Source: Chaenocephalus aceratus
Taxonomy: Eukaryota; Chordata; Actinopteri; Perciformes; Channichthyidae
Assembly (NCBI GenBank): GCA_023974075.1
Contig: CM043788.1
Coordinates: 27,563,980-27,627,979, forward strand
Direction: 5' to 3'
Length of the DNA stretch: 64,000 bases
Shown: positions 46,072-57,294 of the stretch, one piece after another
How positions within the stretch are numbered: position 1 is the first letter of the stretch
Layout: each line of letters opens with the position of its first letter
Notes under the pieces: generated by a model
Told to the model about the DNA's origin: nothing
Databases searched by the model: none
What the model saw: only the letters and a program-made list of their open reading frames with translations
Position numbers and translations under genes: made by a program

Positions 46072-47705
46072 TTTTAAAGATAGCTGCAGATTTTATTGCT
46101 CCACCTCTTACTTCTCTTTTTAACCTCTCCCTCAGCACAAATACAATTCCAAAAGTATGAAAGTCTGCTTATGTCTTGCCTTTACTGAAAGGAGGGGAGG
46201 CAACTATTTTAAATAACTATAGGCCAATCTCTAAATTGTCAGTTCTGGCTAAGGTTCTTGAACGCCTAGTGAGTGAACAGGTAAAGGAGTTTTTATGTAC
46301 AAATGACATCCTGTCTAAACATCAGTCAGGCTTCAGAAAGAAACACAGCACCATCACTGCCACAATGAAAGTGGTGAATGACATTACTAGTATTTTAGAT
46401 AATAAGCAGAGTTGTGCAGCTCTGTTTATTGACCTTTCCAAAGCGTTTGACACCGTTGATCATCGCATCTTAAAGCAGAGGCTACTCAGTATTGGCATAT
46501 CCAGCCTTGCAGTGGGGTGGTTTGTGAACTACCTCCCTGAAAGGTCCCAATGTGTTCATTTTGATGGACAGTCTTCTGAGTGGTTAAACATTTCTAATGG
46601 TGTACCACAAGGTTCTGTTTTAGGACCACTTTTATTCTCCATATATATTAACAGCGTAGGTGATAATGTGGATGAAGCTACTTTACATTTTTATGCGGAT
46701 GATACTGTGATGTATTGTGCAGGTCCCACCATTAAGGAGGCTGTTGTTAAATTACAGGCTGTTTTTAACACTATTCAGACTCAGTTCTCTGAATTAAAGC
46801 TTCTTTTAAATGTGGATAAAACCAAGGTAATGCTCTTTTCAAAAGCAAAAAAGACACCAGAGCCTGTTTTAGATATTGTAACTACGCAAGGAACAAAACT
46901 TGAAGTTGTTGCCTGTTACAAATACCTTGGTATCTGGCTTGATGATTGTCTCTCTTTTAAACTTCATGTCAATAACCTGCTAAAAACACTGAGGGTTAGG
47001 CTAGGGTTCTTTTTCAGAAACAAGTCCTGTTTCTCGCTTGAGGCCAGGAAAAGGCTAGTCACTGTGACCTTTTTACCTGTGCTGGACTATGGGGATCTGG
47101 TCTATATGAATGCACCTGCCAATTGCCTGGTCAAGTTAGATGCTGCGTATCACAGTGCACTGAGATTTGTGACAAACTGTAAAGCATTAACCCATCACTG
47201 TACCCTGTATGCAAGGGCTGGTTTGCTTTCACTAACTGTACGGAGGCTCAGTCACTGGTACATTTTTATATACAAAGCCATGTTAGGGAAACTTCCATCT
47301 TATATCTGCTCCCTGATCTCACGGAGAATTGTAAGTGGCTACTGCCTGAGATCGAATGCTGTGGTTTTATTAAATGTGCCAACTGCTAGGACTGTCTTAG
47401 GGAATACAGCTTTTAGATGCGCAGCTCCTCTGTCTTGGAATAGTCTGCAAATTAAATGGAAACTGAACAATCTGGTGCCACTAAATGTTTTTAAAGCTCG
47501 GTTGGATGCTACTCAATCGGAAGCTATTGGTACCTGTTTATGTGGATAATTTTGTAAATGATGCTGTATGATGTCCTTTTGTTGTTCTATTTATGTTTTT
47601 ATGTTTCATGTGGAACTACTTGAGCAGGTCTCCCTTGGAAAAGAGATCAATGATCTCAATGGGATTTTTATCTGTATAAATAAAGGTTTGAAATGAAATG
47701 AAATG
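46072..47705 (+). mobile_element. 5'-truncated LINE inserted in the hAT transposase gene
   Basis: The insertion is flanked by AAAGCTCT (46064-46071) and AAAGCCCT (47706-47713), an 8-bp duplication with one change. It starts inside the reverse transcriptase (APPLTSLFNLSL, in frame with a TGA in place of the usual Trp codon) and ends with AATAAAGGTTTG plus GAAAT repeats. The 3' tail is the one found alone at 186-287. The clade is within the jockey/CR1/L2 group, but I cannot fix it further. Confidence 0.85.
46176..47549 (+). CDS. LINE reverse transcriptase, C-terminal 457 residues, open
   Basis: The frame has no stop over 457 codons. Blocks in order are NNYRPISKLSVLAKVLERLV, SGFRKKHSTITATM, LFIDLSKAFDTVDH (first catalytic Asp), [30 protein letters not shown] (YADD box), LLLNVDKTKVM and YLGIWLDD. 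The long C-terminal domain ends near GTCLCG. This is a complete palm and thumb of a non-LTR reverse transcriptase. The APE endonuclease is absent because of 5' truncation, and the upstream part has a TGA, so the copy cannot move itself. The Met used here is just the first in the open frame. Confidence 0.9.
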   Translation: MPLLKGGEATILNNYRPISKLSVLAKVLERLVSEQVKEFLCTNDILSKHQSGFRKKHSTITATMKVVNDITSILDNKQSCAALFIDLSKAFDTVDHRILKQRLLSIGISSLAVGWFVNYLPERSQCVHFDGQSSEWLNISNGVPQGSVLGPLLFSIYINSVGDNVDEATLHFYADDTVMYCAGPTIKEAVVKLQAVFNTIQTQFSELKLLLNVDKTKVMLFSKAKKTPEPVLDIVTTQGTKLEVVACYKYLGIWLDDCLSFKLHVNNLLKTLRVRLGFFFRNKSCFSLEARKRLVTVTFLPVLDYGDLVYMNAPANCLVKLDAAYHSALRFVTNCKALTHHCTLYARAGLLSLTVRRLSHWYIFIYKAMLGKLPSYICSLISRRIVSGYCLRSNAVVLLNVPTARTVLGNTAFRCAAPLSWNSLQIKWKLNNLVPLNVFKARLDATQSEAIGTCLCG

Positions 47706-47882
47706 AAAGCCCTGCAAGAGTCTGTCAATAAGTTAAAGCAATGAGGTATGCGCAATAGCCTTTATGGATGTATGAAAGATTGTAATATTTATTGGTCACC
47801 CTCCTAAAGACAAATATAACACCATTTTAGCTTATGGAGATGACCAATTTTAACTCAAAATAACATTCTGTTTCAGATCTTC

Positions 47883-48145
47883 AGACTGTAGAGAGGAGGA
47901 GGAAGAGGAGTGGAGAGCGGGAGGAGCCAGGAGGGCACAGAAGGAAAGAGGGAGGAGGAAGAGAAGAGGGGTGAAGATGAAAGAGGAGAAGAAGAGGAGG
48001 ATACGAGAGTAGAGGATGACAGAGGACAAGGGAGAAGAGTGGAGAGGAGTTGAGAAGAGTAGGAAGAGAAGACAGGAGCGGACACAAGAGGGGAGGTCTG
48101 GAGAGAAGAGGACAGGATGAGATAGGAGAGGAGTGGAAGAGAGAA
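47883..48145. repeat. purine-rich GAGGA low-complexity tract
   Basis: More than 250 bases of almost pure A/G on the plus strand with AGAGGA and GGAGGA words. The Ser/Leu/Pro frames on the other strand are artefacts. Confidence 0.8.
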
Positions 48146-48351
48146 CATATATCAATCCCAGTGCTCATGTGTTTCAAAGTTCCAGTTCAATAAATTGTTG
48201 TTCATCTACAGCGTGTTGCATTATTTCATGCATTGATATTATCAATAAGACATATCTAAGCATTTACAATGTAGACTTGACTGGCACATCTTTTAAATCA
48301 AGTAAATAGTCAGGTGTCCTAGGGGGTTGTGTGTGTGTGAGGGGAGGGTAA

Positions 48352-48650
48352 ATGGTAAATGGACTGTACTTATATAGCGCTTTATCCAGTCTTTAAGACC
48401 CCTCAAAGCGCTTTACATACTACATGTCATTCACCCATTCACACCCATTCATACAGAGCAGTGTATATCACTCTAGGAACTAACACGCATACACATTCAC
48501 ACACCGTTGGCCATGCCATCGGGAGCAACTCCGGGTTAAGTATCTTGCCCAAGGATACATCGACATGTTGACTGCATGGGCTGGGATCGAACCCACAACC
48601 TTCTGGTGGAAAGACGACCACACTCCCTCGCAGCCACAGTCGCCCTCGAG
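48352..48650 (-). repeat. tRNA-derived SINE
   Basis: On the minus strand the element starts GGGCGACTGTGGCTGCGAGG, with a B-box GGGTTCGATCCC about 50 bases on. The body GGGCAAGATACTTAACCC follows. The end has AAGCGCTTTGAGGGGTCTTA and AAGCGCTATATAAGTACAGT followed by CATTTACC. This is a well-represented teleost SINE layout. The A box is degenerate. Confidence 0.8.
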
Positions 48651-48987
48651 GGGGGCGCGGATGGGGGCGGAAAGCTTCAGGAACCGAAGCTAATCTGACT
48701 ACTTGCTATTGCTATCCTATTGTGGCATATGCCGTTTTCTACAGGCACATTTTACCGGCGTATTTTTATTATGATTCTACTTGTGATAGTCGGACACGAC
48801 AACCTGTGCAGCCCATGTATTGATTCCATCCGATAGCTGCTATAATACAAAACAAAACGTCTGCCTCTCTCCACAATGATCAATAACAGTGAACGAATGG
48901 TCAAAGTAAGGTACAACTAAACAGAATCACACAAAGCCTGGTTAGTGTTGCCTGACTTTATAAAGTTTGTTTATAAGCACTACTGCT

Positions 48988-50263
48988 TGTAGGCAGGCAT
49001 GACAGTCAACCATAGACTGTATATATAAATGGACGTAGTGTCCGTGACGTCACCCATAGGATTCTGCAGAGTTGCCGTGAAGCCCTTAGTGGGCGGAGTC
49101 GGCCACTAATGGCTTGACTGTGACGTCAGAGTCTAATCCCGCCTGCTCCAAATAAGGGCAAAGAGGCGGAGCCGAGGCGGGACCTGCTGCCTCCGAAGTA
49201 AACAGAAGTAGGAAGTAAACAGAGCTAGCTCAGGCTAAGAAGCTAAGCTAACATGAAATACATGCATACCAAGTTACTGCTAACAGTGTAGTTCCCCTAT
49301 ATAAACGTTACATTCATAATCAAATGAGACAATCTGCAAGAGAATTAGCTATATTTTGTTATTCTTAATGCTTGTCATTCACACGTTGAGAAAAGACGGA
49401 CTCCACCGCCCGGACCTAACGGAGCTGCAGTGGGCTAGCTCCGGGACGCCGGCTGGAGCTAGCCCCCTGCGGCTCCGTTAGCTCTGGCGGCCACCACTGG
49501 GATAATTGGGTCCCCTATTAACATTTGGTCCCGTTTAGCATTATGGGCATCATAGCCATAGACTATAAAAGTCTTACCCAAGGCTGAATCATAAACTAAA
49601 ATGTATATGTATGCATAAAGGGTTACGGCCTTAGCTGGCTAATAAGTAACAAGCTAAGCTACCAAGCACACAAACACCTGCGAACGGGGTTAACATGTAT
49701 AATATTATCATTTTAGACTTCTTGGAAGTTCTGTTACATCCAAGCGCACAGCACGACATTTTAATTGTCTGGTATTTGTAACAATATTCCCGAAAAGGCA
49801 CAATCACCACGAACACGGCTAAAGCTAAAGGGTCAAGAACAGTACTATGACTAACTAACGTTGTAGCCAGTCTATGGTTGTAGCCTCTATGGTTGTAGCC
49901 TAGCAGAGTGGACAAGTTGCTGTTAGCTGACAGTGAGGGATGTACGTGTCCATCAAAATGACCACGCCCTAATTTATGCAAACATTTTAAGACCTAATAT
50001 AAATAAAAGGGTCGTGTTAGAAAACAATTCACTCACAGATTCATAATCATGAAGGTGGAATCTAACTATATCGATAATAATATTTATTGCATCCAGGGGT
50101 AGAAACATATTTTTTTCTGCTGTAAAGTTTGGCATTTTAACATGGGGGTCTATGGAAATTGCTCCTTTCTGCAGCCAGTCCCTAGCGGCCCATGTATGAA
50201 CTGCAGTGTGTGGCACTTCCGTATTGGCGTCCCGGCTGTTCCCCAGAGTTTGCCGCTTGCAGT
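48988..50263. mobile_element. MITE-like insertion (ACTGTATATA type) in the Harbinger-type element
   Basis: The compact copy at 56.3-57.3 kb is continuous across the position where this segment sits, so it is an insertion. Near its left side is CCATAGACTGTATATATAAA with GTGTCCGTGACGTCACCC. Near its right side is CAGTCCCTAGCGGCCCATG. Both are motifs of a MITE family common in teleosts. Its exact ends and target duplication are unclear, and there is no gene inside. An inverted GC-rich motif (GGAGCTAGCCCCCTGC and GGGCTAGCTCCGGG) lies near 49430-49475. Confidence 0.55.
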
Positions 50264-50879
50264 CGACCCATGTTCAGGGGAGGTGGGTTTAGTTTCCTGC
50301 ACGCCTCGACGTAAGCGACGCGACCTCTTAGCTCCGAATTTCTTGCCTCTAGACCGGCAATTTTTTGGAGCTGGAAGTGAACCGGATTCCGGAGCTAAGA
50401 GGCAGCGCCGCTGCGGTGTGAACAGGAAAAACTGGCACTTTTCAGGCTCCAGCTCCGAGCCGGAGCTGAAAACGCGTTGGTGTGAAAGGGGCATCAGTTC
50501 GCACTCCACCAGCAAAACAGATACGGGGAGGTATTTACACAGACCCCGCGCTGCAGCTGGAGCCGTGTTTAAAGAGGCGATAGTGGTGATATCTCTGGCT
50601 GCTTCTTCCTAACTGCTAGTGTTGGCCGCTGAAACCCCTAAAATTCGGCGATTTGTTCAATACAAATCTTTACATTGCTTTCATACAGAAGTTCCACTTC
50701 ACTGATGCCTTTCTTTAAGGTTTCTCCAAACATGAGCTGTGCATGCTTATATGGCACATACATCCCGAGCAGCATACACAAAGAAAAAAGTCACCAGACA
50801 CTGATTCCCGGGGTTACTAGCCCCAAATGTTCATTAACCAAAAACTAAGCACAACTGCTCAGTTTCACAGGTAATTTCA

Positions 50880-50985
50880 GGATACCGTCAATCACAGATT
50901 CTGGCAAGGCAATGTCCAAATGTGGATTTGAAATTACACTTACCAGTTCTGAAGATTTGTTGGTATCCTGCCGACAACGCCAATT
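50880..50985 (-). other. retroviral-type leader with possible primer binding site
   Basis: Read on the minus strand, the LTR end is followed at once by AATTGGCGTTGTCGGCAGGA, in the position of a tRNA primer binding site. CTGGTAAGT, a good splice donor, comes soon after. No gag, pol or env frame survives beyond it. Confidence 0.4.
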
Positions 50986-51386
50986 TGTGGGGGAAACTTC
51001 TGAAGCAATTGGAGTCAGGACTCAGAGAGACACGAGGAGAGTTGGAGCTTTGATGGCAAACACTGACGGTTTATTTGGAGCTTCGGCCGGAGAATTCACA
51101 AGACATCTCACGGGCCACGGTTTGACCACACAGTTGAGATGCCACAATCAATTCTGAAGAACTCTACCCCAGACCCATGTATTAAGCTAGTTCAGACAGA
51201 ATCAACATTGTGCATAACAAGATAGAATCATTACACCTCTATCAGCTGATGCCAACAGGCAGGAACAGGGAGACAAAACACTGAGAGCACAGCAGCCAAG
51301 GTTACAGGTGCGTGTGCTCAGTCAGGACAGTATGAACTGATAAACTGGGTCAAAGTTATGGGCCTTGGAAAATATTTCCCCAACAC
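50986..51386 (-). repeat. LTR of a retrotransposon or endogenous retrovirus
   Basis: About 400 bases start TGTTGGGGAAATATTT and end AAGTTTCCCCCACA on the minus strand. The TG...CA ends with short inverted repeats are typical of LTRs. A leader-like sequence follows on one side only, so this is an LTR with a scrap of internal DNA. No second LTR was found in the window. The group (gypsy-like or retroviral) is not determined. Confidence 0.55.
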
Positions 51387-52267
51387 ATAGTATTTTCACC
51401 TATCAATTTGTGTGTTTTCATGGTCTAGAAAGTAAGAAATTGAATAATTGTATTGTTTTACAGTTTCTCGATTGCTAACACACATTTTTTTTTAAATTGC
51501 TCAGTTTCTCAGAACACTAAACACAATTCACAAAACCACACACCCAAAGTGCAAAACATCTAATTGTTCCTGCTTAATGAAGAACTGCCCTCAAAACTAC
51601 ATAAACACTTTCCAAATGCAAACGTTAGCACCAAATATAACACACTTCATTCATAATACTCAATCAATCAATCAATCAATCAATGTTTATTTATATAGCC
51701 CAATATCACAAATGTTACATTTGTCTCAGTGGTCTTCACAGTGTGTACAGAATATCAGTATGACAATACGACACCCTCTGTCCTTAGACCCTCACATCGT
51801 ACAAGGAAAAACTTCCAAAGAAAACTCAGTTTAAAGGGAAAAATGGGAGAAACCTCAGGGAGAGCAACAGAGGAGGGATCCCTCTCCCAGGACGGACAGA
51901 CGTGCAATAGATGCCGTGTGTAAATTGAAAAGATAATACATTTGCAACATAGGTAGTCCAAATGTTTGGAAATGCATGTGTGTATAATAGGAAGATGAAT
52001 CCACGAGGATATCCATTCAGGACCTATGATCCAGGACCACAGCCACGACTCAAGATCCAGCGCTCGCGATCCAGGACACAGGACCGCAGGATCATCCATG
52101 ACTCCGGATCCCAGCGTATATAGACACCAAAAAGAAAGACATTTGGGGAAGCTGGGTTAATCGGAACATGAGTGTACACGGGTATAGACAGAGAGAAGGA
52201 AGAAGTAAGATGTCCCCCGACAAACTAAGCCTATATCAGCAAAACTAGGGGCTGAATCTAATCAGCC

Positions 52268-55267
52268 CTAACTATAAGCTTTATCAAAAAGGAAGGTCTT
52301 AAGCGCACTCTTAAAAACGGATAGGGTGTCTGCCGCCCGAACACAAACTGGAAGCTGATTCCACAAATGTGGAGCTTGATAAGAAAAGGCTCTGGCTCCC
52401 ATTGTACTTTTAAAGATTCTAGGAACAACCAACAACCCTGCATTCTTGGAACGCAATGCCCTAGTAGGACAGTAGGGTATAATGAGTTCTTTAAGGTAAG
52501 ATGGCGCCTGCCCATTAAGGGCTTTGTAGGCGAGAAGAAGAATTTTAAATTCTATCCTGTGTTCTATAGGGAGCCAGTGTAAGGCAGCCAGAACAGGAGT
52601 AATGTGGTCCCTTTTCCTAACTCTGGTTAGTACACGAGCCGCAGCATTTTGAATCAGCTGAAGCGACTTGATTGACTTCTTGGTACTCCCTGATAATAAA
52701 GAGTTACAATAATCCAGCCTAGAAGTAACAAATGCATGGACTAGTTTCTCTGCATCGTTTTGAGGCAAGATATGCCTGATTTTTGCAATGTTACGTAGAT
52801 GGAAGTAGGCGGTCCTTGAAATTGATTTTATGTGGGCGTTAAAGGATAAATCCTGATCAAATATAACACCAAGATTCCTTACAGTCTCACTGGAGGCCAA
52901 ATTAATGCCATCCATAGTTAGTATGTCTTTAGATAATTTGTTTCGTAGATTCTTCGGGCCAAGTACAATAACTTCAGTTTTGGTCGTGTTTAACATCAAA
53001 AAGTTTAAGGTCATCCACGTTTTTAAGTCCTTAAGGCAGTCTTGAATTTTATTTAGATGATTAATTTCATCAGGCTTGATTGATAAATATAGTTGAGTAT
53101 CATCCGCATAACAATGAAAGTTTACAGAATGATTCCTTATAATATTGCCTAACGGAAGCATATATAATGTGAACAAAATAGGTCCGAGCACTGAGCCCTG
53201 TGGCACTCCATGGCTAACTTTGGTTTGCGTGGAAGATTCATCGTTAACACGTACAAACTGAGAGCGTTCAGATAGATAGGACCTAAACCAGCCTAAAGCA
53301 GTTCCCTGTATGCCAACTAAGTGCTCTAGTCTTTGCAATAGGATATCATGGTCGATAGTATCAAATGCAGCACTAAGATCGAGCAAAACAAGAATAGAGA
53401 CAAGTCCCCTGTCCGAGGCCATTAGAATATCACTTGTGACTTTAACCAGAGCTGTCTCTGTGCTATGATGTGTTCTAAAGCCAGACTGAAAATCTTCAAA
53501 TAAATCATTGTTTTTTAAGTAATCACACAACTGTTTTGCGACCGCTTTCTCAAGAATTTTTGAGAGGAACGGAAGATTAGAAATAGGTCTATAGTTGGCT
53601 AAAACCTCTGGATCGAGGTTGTGCTTTTTAAGAAGCGGTTTTATCACTGCTACTTTGAATGATTGTGGAACATAGCCTGATAATAAAGACATATTCATAA
53701 TGTTTAATAAAGAAGTGCTAATTAATGGAAAAACTTCCTTCAACAGCTTAGTTGGAATTGGGTCTAACATGCACGTTGATGGTTTAGAAGAGAGAATCAT
53801 TGAATGTAATTGTTCAAGGTTAATGGCTGAAAAGCATTCTAGTTTACTATCTAGTGTAATATTAGAACTTACGTTTCCGGGAGCTGTTGATAATACTATA
53901 CTGGTCGAAGGCAAGAGGTCATTAATTTTGTTTCTAAGAGTAACAATTTTATCGTTAAAAAAGCACATAAAATCATTACTACTGAGTGCTAAGGGAATAG
54001 AAGGCTCAATCGAGCTGTGGCTCTCTGTCAGCCTGGCTACAGTGCTGAAAAGAAATCTTGCATTATTCTTATTCTCATCTATTAATGAAGAGTAGTAGGC
54101 TGCTCTCGCTTTACGCAGTGCTTTCTTATATTCATTGAGAGTAATATGCCAAATTAAACGAGATTCTTCAAGTTTAGTGGAACGCCATATCCTTTCAAGT
54201 TGTCTAGACTTTTGCTTTATTTTGCGGGTTTCGGCATTATGCCATGGAGCTAATCTATGTTGTTTTATTTTCTTCTTTTTCAAAGGAGCAACAGAGTCTA
54301 ATTTTATTCGCAGCGCATCTATAGCACTATCAACAACATGATCAATTTGGGGTGGTGTACATTTTGTATAAGTTTCCTCCCCTACATGCAGACATGCTAT
54401 CGAGTTAAGTATTGGTTGAATCTCTTCCTTAAATGTGGCTATAGCACTAACAGATAGGTTTCTGCTGCAAGAGCTTTTGACTAATGCTTTGTAGTCTAGT
54501 AACAGTACTTCAAAAGTTACTAAGAAATGGTCGGATAAAGCAGGATTATGCGGTTCGACTAATAGTTGCTCAATTTCAATACCATAAGTCAGAACAAGGT
54601 CGAGAGTGTGATTATAACAGTGGGTTGGTTTATTTACACTCTGACAGAAACCAACAGAATCTAATATAGAGTTAAATGCAACAGTAAGGCTATTTTTATC
54701 ATCGTCAACATGAATATTAAAGTCACCTACGATAATTACTTTGTCTGTTTTAAGAACCAAAGTTGATAAAAACTCAGAGAATTCTGATAAGAATTCTGAA
54801 TAAGGACCTGGTGCACGATACACTGTAACAAATAAGATTGGCTGCAAAGTTTTCCAGGTCGGATGCGTAAGACTAAAAACGAGGCTTTCAAAAGAGGTAT
54901 AATTACATTTTGGTTTAGTATTGATAAGTAAACTTGAGTCAAAGATTGCTGCAACTCCACCTCCTCGGCCCGTGCCTCGAGCAATATGAGTGTTGACATG
55001 GCTGGGTGGAGTGGCCTCATTTATGCTGACATATTCTTCATGTCTCAACCAAGTTTTAGTGAGACAGCATATATCAATATTATAATCTGATATTAAATCA
55101 TTTACCAATATTGCTTTAGATGCTAGAGATCTTATGTTTAAGAGACCACATTTAATCTTCCTGTTTTGTTGCACTGTAGTAGTTGTTACATTTACTTTTA
55201 TTAGGTTATTATGTATGACACCTCTATTAGGTTTTACCTTAAATTGTCCTTGGGCAGACACACACAC
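52268..55267 (-). CDS. L2 LINE ORF2: APE endonuclease and reverse transcriptase, 999 codons open
   Basis: The N-terminal APE-type endonuclease shows [42 protein letters not shown] and [10 protein letters not shown]. The reverse transcriptase shows [59 protein letters not shown] and CYADDTQLY (YADD near residue 720). The C-terminal [20 protein letters not shown] and [16 protein letters not shown] close the protein. The length is normal for L2 ORF2 and no stop is present. One clear defect is seen: family members have LTETWL, but residue 71 here is Lys (codon 55055-55057). That replaces the metal-binding Glu of the endonuclease, so DNA nicking is probably lost. The start Met is the first of the open frame. 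Confidence 0.92.
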   Translation of the reverse strand: MCVSAQGQFKVKPNRGVIHNNLIKVNVTTTTVQQNRKIKCGLLNIRSLASKAILVNDLISDYNIDICCLTKTWLRHEEYVSINEATPPSHVNTHIARGTGRGGGVAAIFDSSLLINTKPKCNYTSFESLVFSLTHPTWKTLQPILFVTVYRAPGPYSEFLSEFSEFLSTLVLKTDKVIIVGDFNIHVDDDKNSLTVAFNSILDSVGFCQSVNKPTHCYNHTLDLVLTYGIEIEQLLVEPHNPALSDHFLVTFEVLLLDYKALVKSSCSRNLSVSAIATFKEEIQPILNSIACLHVGEETYTKCTPPQIDHVVDSAIDALRIKLDSVAPLKKKKIKQHRLAPWHNAETRKIKQKSRQLERIWRSTKLEESRLIWHITLNEYKKALRKARAAYYSSLIDENKNNARFLFSTVARLTESHSSIEPSIPLALSSNDFMCFFNDKIVTLRNKINDLLPSTSIVLSTAPGNVSSNITLDSKLECFSAINLEQLHSMILSSKPSTCMLDPIPTKLLKEVFPLISTSLLNIMNMSLLSGYVPQSFKVAVIKPLLKKHNLDPEVLANYRPISNLPFLSKILEKAVAKQLCDYLKNNDLFEDFQSGFRTHHSTETALVKVTSDILMASDRGLVSILVLLDLSAAFDTIDHDILLQRLEHLVGIQGTALGWFRSYLSERSQFVRVNDESSTQTKVSHGVPQGSVLGPILFTLYMLPLGNIIRNHSVNFHCYADDTQLYLSIKPDEINHLNKIQDCLKDLKTWMTLNFLMLNTTKTEVIVLGPKNLRNKLSKDILTMDGINLASSETVRNLGVIFDQDLSFNAHIKSISRTAYFHLRNIAKIRHILPQNDAEKLVHAFVTSRLDYCNSLLSGSTKKSIKSLQLIQNAAARVLTRVRKRDHITPVLAALHWLPIEHRIEFKILLLAYKALNGQAPSYLKELIIPYCPTRALRSKNAGLLVVPRIFKSTMGARAFSYQAPHLWNQLPVCVRAADTLSVFKSALKTFLFDKAYS

Positions 55268-55381
55268 CGCTAATATTGGGTATTTTATTGGGTTCGGGAT
55301 TCCTATGGGTGACTGTCTAGGAGAGAGCGCAGAGAAGCGTGTAAGACTGCGACTCTGCCTCCTGGTCTCAACTCCAGTTTG

Positions 55382-55690
55382 TCATGGATTACGTCCACAA
55401 AGCCCTGAAATGTTTGCCGAAATGAGATCTGCACCTTTCAAAGTAGGGTGAATGCCGTCTCCCTTAATCAGACCAGGTTTTCCCCAGAAGGCTGTCCAAT
55501 TATTTACGAAGCCCACATTGTTTGCTGGGCACCACCAAGACAACCAGCGCTGAAATGATGGCATGCGGCTATACATGTCATCATTGATCAGATTGTTTGA
55601 CCACCCAGCTACACACTGCTGAGCATAATCTAAAGTGGAACGTGTTTCTTGATCATTGGTCCATGTGTGAGGCATTTTGAATATCAGTGT
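55382..55690 (-). pseudogene. L2 ORF1, C-terminal esterase-like (SGNH) fragment
   Basis: The frame on the minus strand ends with FVNNWTAFWGKPGLIKGDGI followed by HPTLKGADLIS. The DGIHPT pattern matches the last block (Asp-x-x-His) of SGNH/GDSL esterase domains found in ORF1 of L2/CR1-type LINEs. The role of this domain in LINEs is thought to be lipid or RNP related and is not settled. The N-terminal part with the catalytic Ser is missing through 5' truncation. Confidence 0.75.
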
Positions 55691-56299
55691 TTTAACCTCT
55701 TAAGCCCTGAGCCTGTTTTTCAGGTTTCAGGCTCGAAAATGCTATGCCCAAAACAAATGACTATAACTTAACTTCTAAAAGGGTTATATGAATAATTTAT
55801 TTTATCAAAGCAAGGTTACATCTGTGAGTTGGATGTAGAAGTGTCAGAATCAATATAGATATTTCTCAGTCAGAGTAAATTCAGATGGAACATAGTAAAA
55901 AAAAAGGTAAATTCTTACCTCTGCTTAAAAAAAAACCATTACTTATAATGAAAACCACCCTTGAATGATGGGATAGTAGACTAAAGGCTTTAGGAATCCA
56001 AAGTATAACATATAATAAGTACCCTGTATCAAGATTGAGGCAAAACAAGTTAAATTTGACCTTTTTAGAGAGGTTTAGCAAAAAGTAGTCCAGGCAGACT
56101 GACCTTTGGGCACATTTTGGCACATTTGGATACCATCAGTGCCATTTGACCTTTTTCAGGTACCATACTGTAAAAATAATTTTATTATACAATAGGTAAT
56201 CATTCCATCCAAATACAAACATTTAAAAAAAAATTAAATACATTTTTTTTTTATGTAAATGGTGTGTGCGTGTTTTTGAATTGAGGCACCAGGCACTTA

Positions 56300-57291
56300 T
56301 GCCCCTTTCACACCAGCACCTTTTCAGCTCCGGCTCGGAGCTAGAGCCTGAAAAGCGCCGGGTTTTACTGTTCACACCGCAGTGGCGCCGGCTCTTAGCT
56401 CCGGAATCCGCTTCATTTCCAGCTCCAAAAAATTGTCGGTCCAGAGGCAAGAGCTTTGAAGCTAAGAGGCGACGTCGTTTACGTCTCTCTTACGTCGAGG
56501 CGTGCAGGAAACTAAACCCACCTCCCCTGAACATGGGTCGACGGTTATGCTTGCTTATAAACACACTTTATAAAGTCAGGCAACACTAACCAGGCTTCGT
56601 GTGATTCTGTTTATTTGTACCTTACTTTGACCATCCGTTCACTGTTATCGATCATTGTGGAGAGAGGCAGACGTGTTGTTTTGTATTATTGCAGCTATCG
56701 GATGCAAGTAGTCAGTTTAGCTTCGGTTGCTATGCTAACATCACCCGTTTTATACCAGAGAAACTTTCATAACAGCGTTGTGATACCAAACAGTGTCAAT
56801 TCAGACTGACACACATTCACTTAGGCTAAGGGGAACTGGGGATATGCATCAGCTGCTTGTGTGAGTCGGACAGTGAATACTTTAGAGCGGCCGCTGCAGT
56901 GTGAGCTAACCGGGAGCTAACGGGAGAATAAACTCAGCGGTCGGTAAATGCTGCAGAAACACATTAATAAACAATGAACCACGGCACTCTGGAGCAAAGT
57001 ATAAGGTTGGAGAAGTCGTTATTCAATTTATTCTGGCTTCGTGTGATTAAAAGCAACACGATCATCGACCCGACGCAGTTGTTGTTGTTGTTGTTGTTGT
57101 GAGCGCCGTAATGGGTGCCGTTGGGGAGCAAATCAGCGATGTAAACGGTGACGTCATGACGCAGCAGGGGCAGCTCTGGGGCGCCAGTGGGCAGTGTGAA
57201 CAGAGCGGGAGCTGAAAAGGGAAACCGGAGCTGAACCAGAAAAGCTCCCGCTCCGAGCTAGAAACTGAAAAGCGCTGGTGTGAAAGCCGCA
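56300..57291. mobile_element. compact Harbinger-type MITE (same family as 42340-50493)
   Basis: The ends TGCCCCTTTCACACCAGC and the complement of TGCGGCTTTCACACCAGC carry flanking TTA on both sides (56297-56299 and 57292-57294). This 3-bp TWA duplication is typical of PIF/Harbinger. Removing it restores an uninterrupted CxxC region in the piggyBac frame, which confirms the ends. It contains no gene. It lies in the opposite orientation to the 42-50 kb copy. Confidence 0.88.
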
Positions 57292-57294
57292 TTA

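Larger units (their letters stand above)
42615..47744 (+). mobile_element. hAT transposon with BED-finger transposase, 3' end not found
   Basis: The left end CAGGGTTCCCACGGTACC begins exactly where the Harbinger-type sequence breaks off (after CCAACCTTAT). CAGGG starts are typical of hAT ends. The coding region follows at 43716. The matching right end (CCGTGGGAACCCTG) and the expected 8-bp duplication were not found between 47745 and 48700. The right terminus is therefore probably deleted, together with about 260 bases of the surrounding element. The end coordinate given here is the last base of the coding region. Confidence 0.65.
42340..50493. mobile_element. PIF/Harbinger-type element with large nested insertions
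   Basis: The left end TGCGGCTTTCACACCAGCGC and the complement of the right end TGCCCCTTTCACACCAACGC are inverted repeats. The flanks are TCA on both sides (42337-42339 and 50494-50496), a 3-bp duplication. Its own sequence (42340-42614, about 48679-48987 and 50264-50493) is collinear with the compact 992-bp copy at 56300-57291. It carries the BED-hAT transposon with its LINE, a SINE and a MITE as later insertions. No Harbinger transposase is present. Confidence 0.8.
51661..55690 (-). mobile_element. L2-clade LINE, nearly full length
   Basis: On the minus strand it contains the end of ORF1 (55690-55382), the complete ORF2 (55267-52268), a 0.6-kb 3' untranslated region and a tail of TTGA repeats (51661-51683). 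The 3' region has GGGCTATATAAATAAACATT before the repeats, as in teleost L2 elements. The 5' end is lost inside ORF1. No target duplication was identified. Confidence 0.9.

Noticed and set aside
47850..48177. Minus-strand Ser/Leu/Pro frames
   Set aside because: Artefacts of the GAGGA-rich tract. No domain and no codon structure.
42340..50493. The TGCGGCTTTCACACC ends as the termini of the BED-hAT transposon
   Set aside because: The flanks are a 3-bp TCA, not 8 bp. The same ends bound a 992-bp copy with 3-bp TTA and no hAT gene. A separate CAGGG start lies at 42615.
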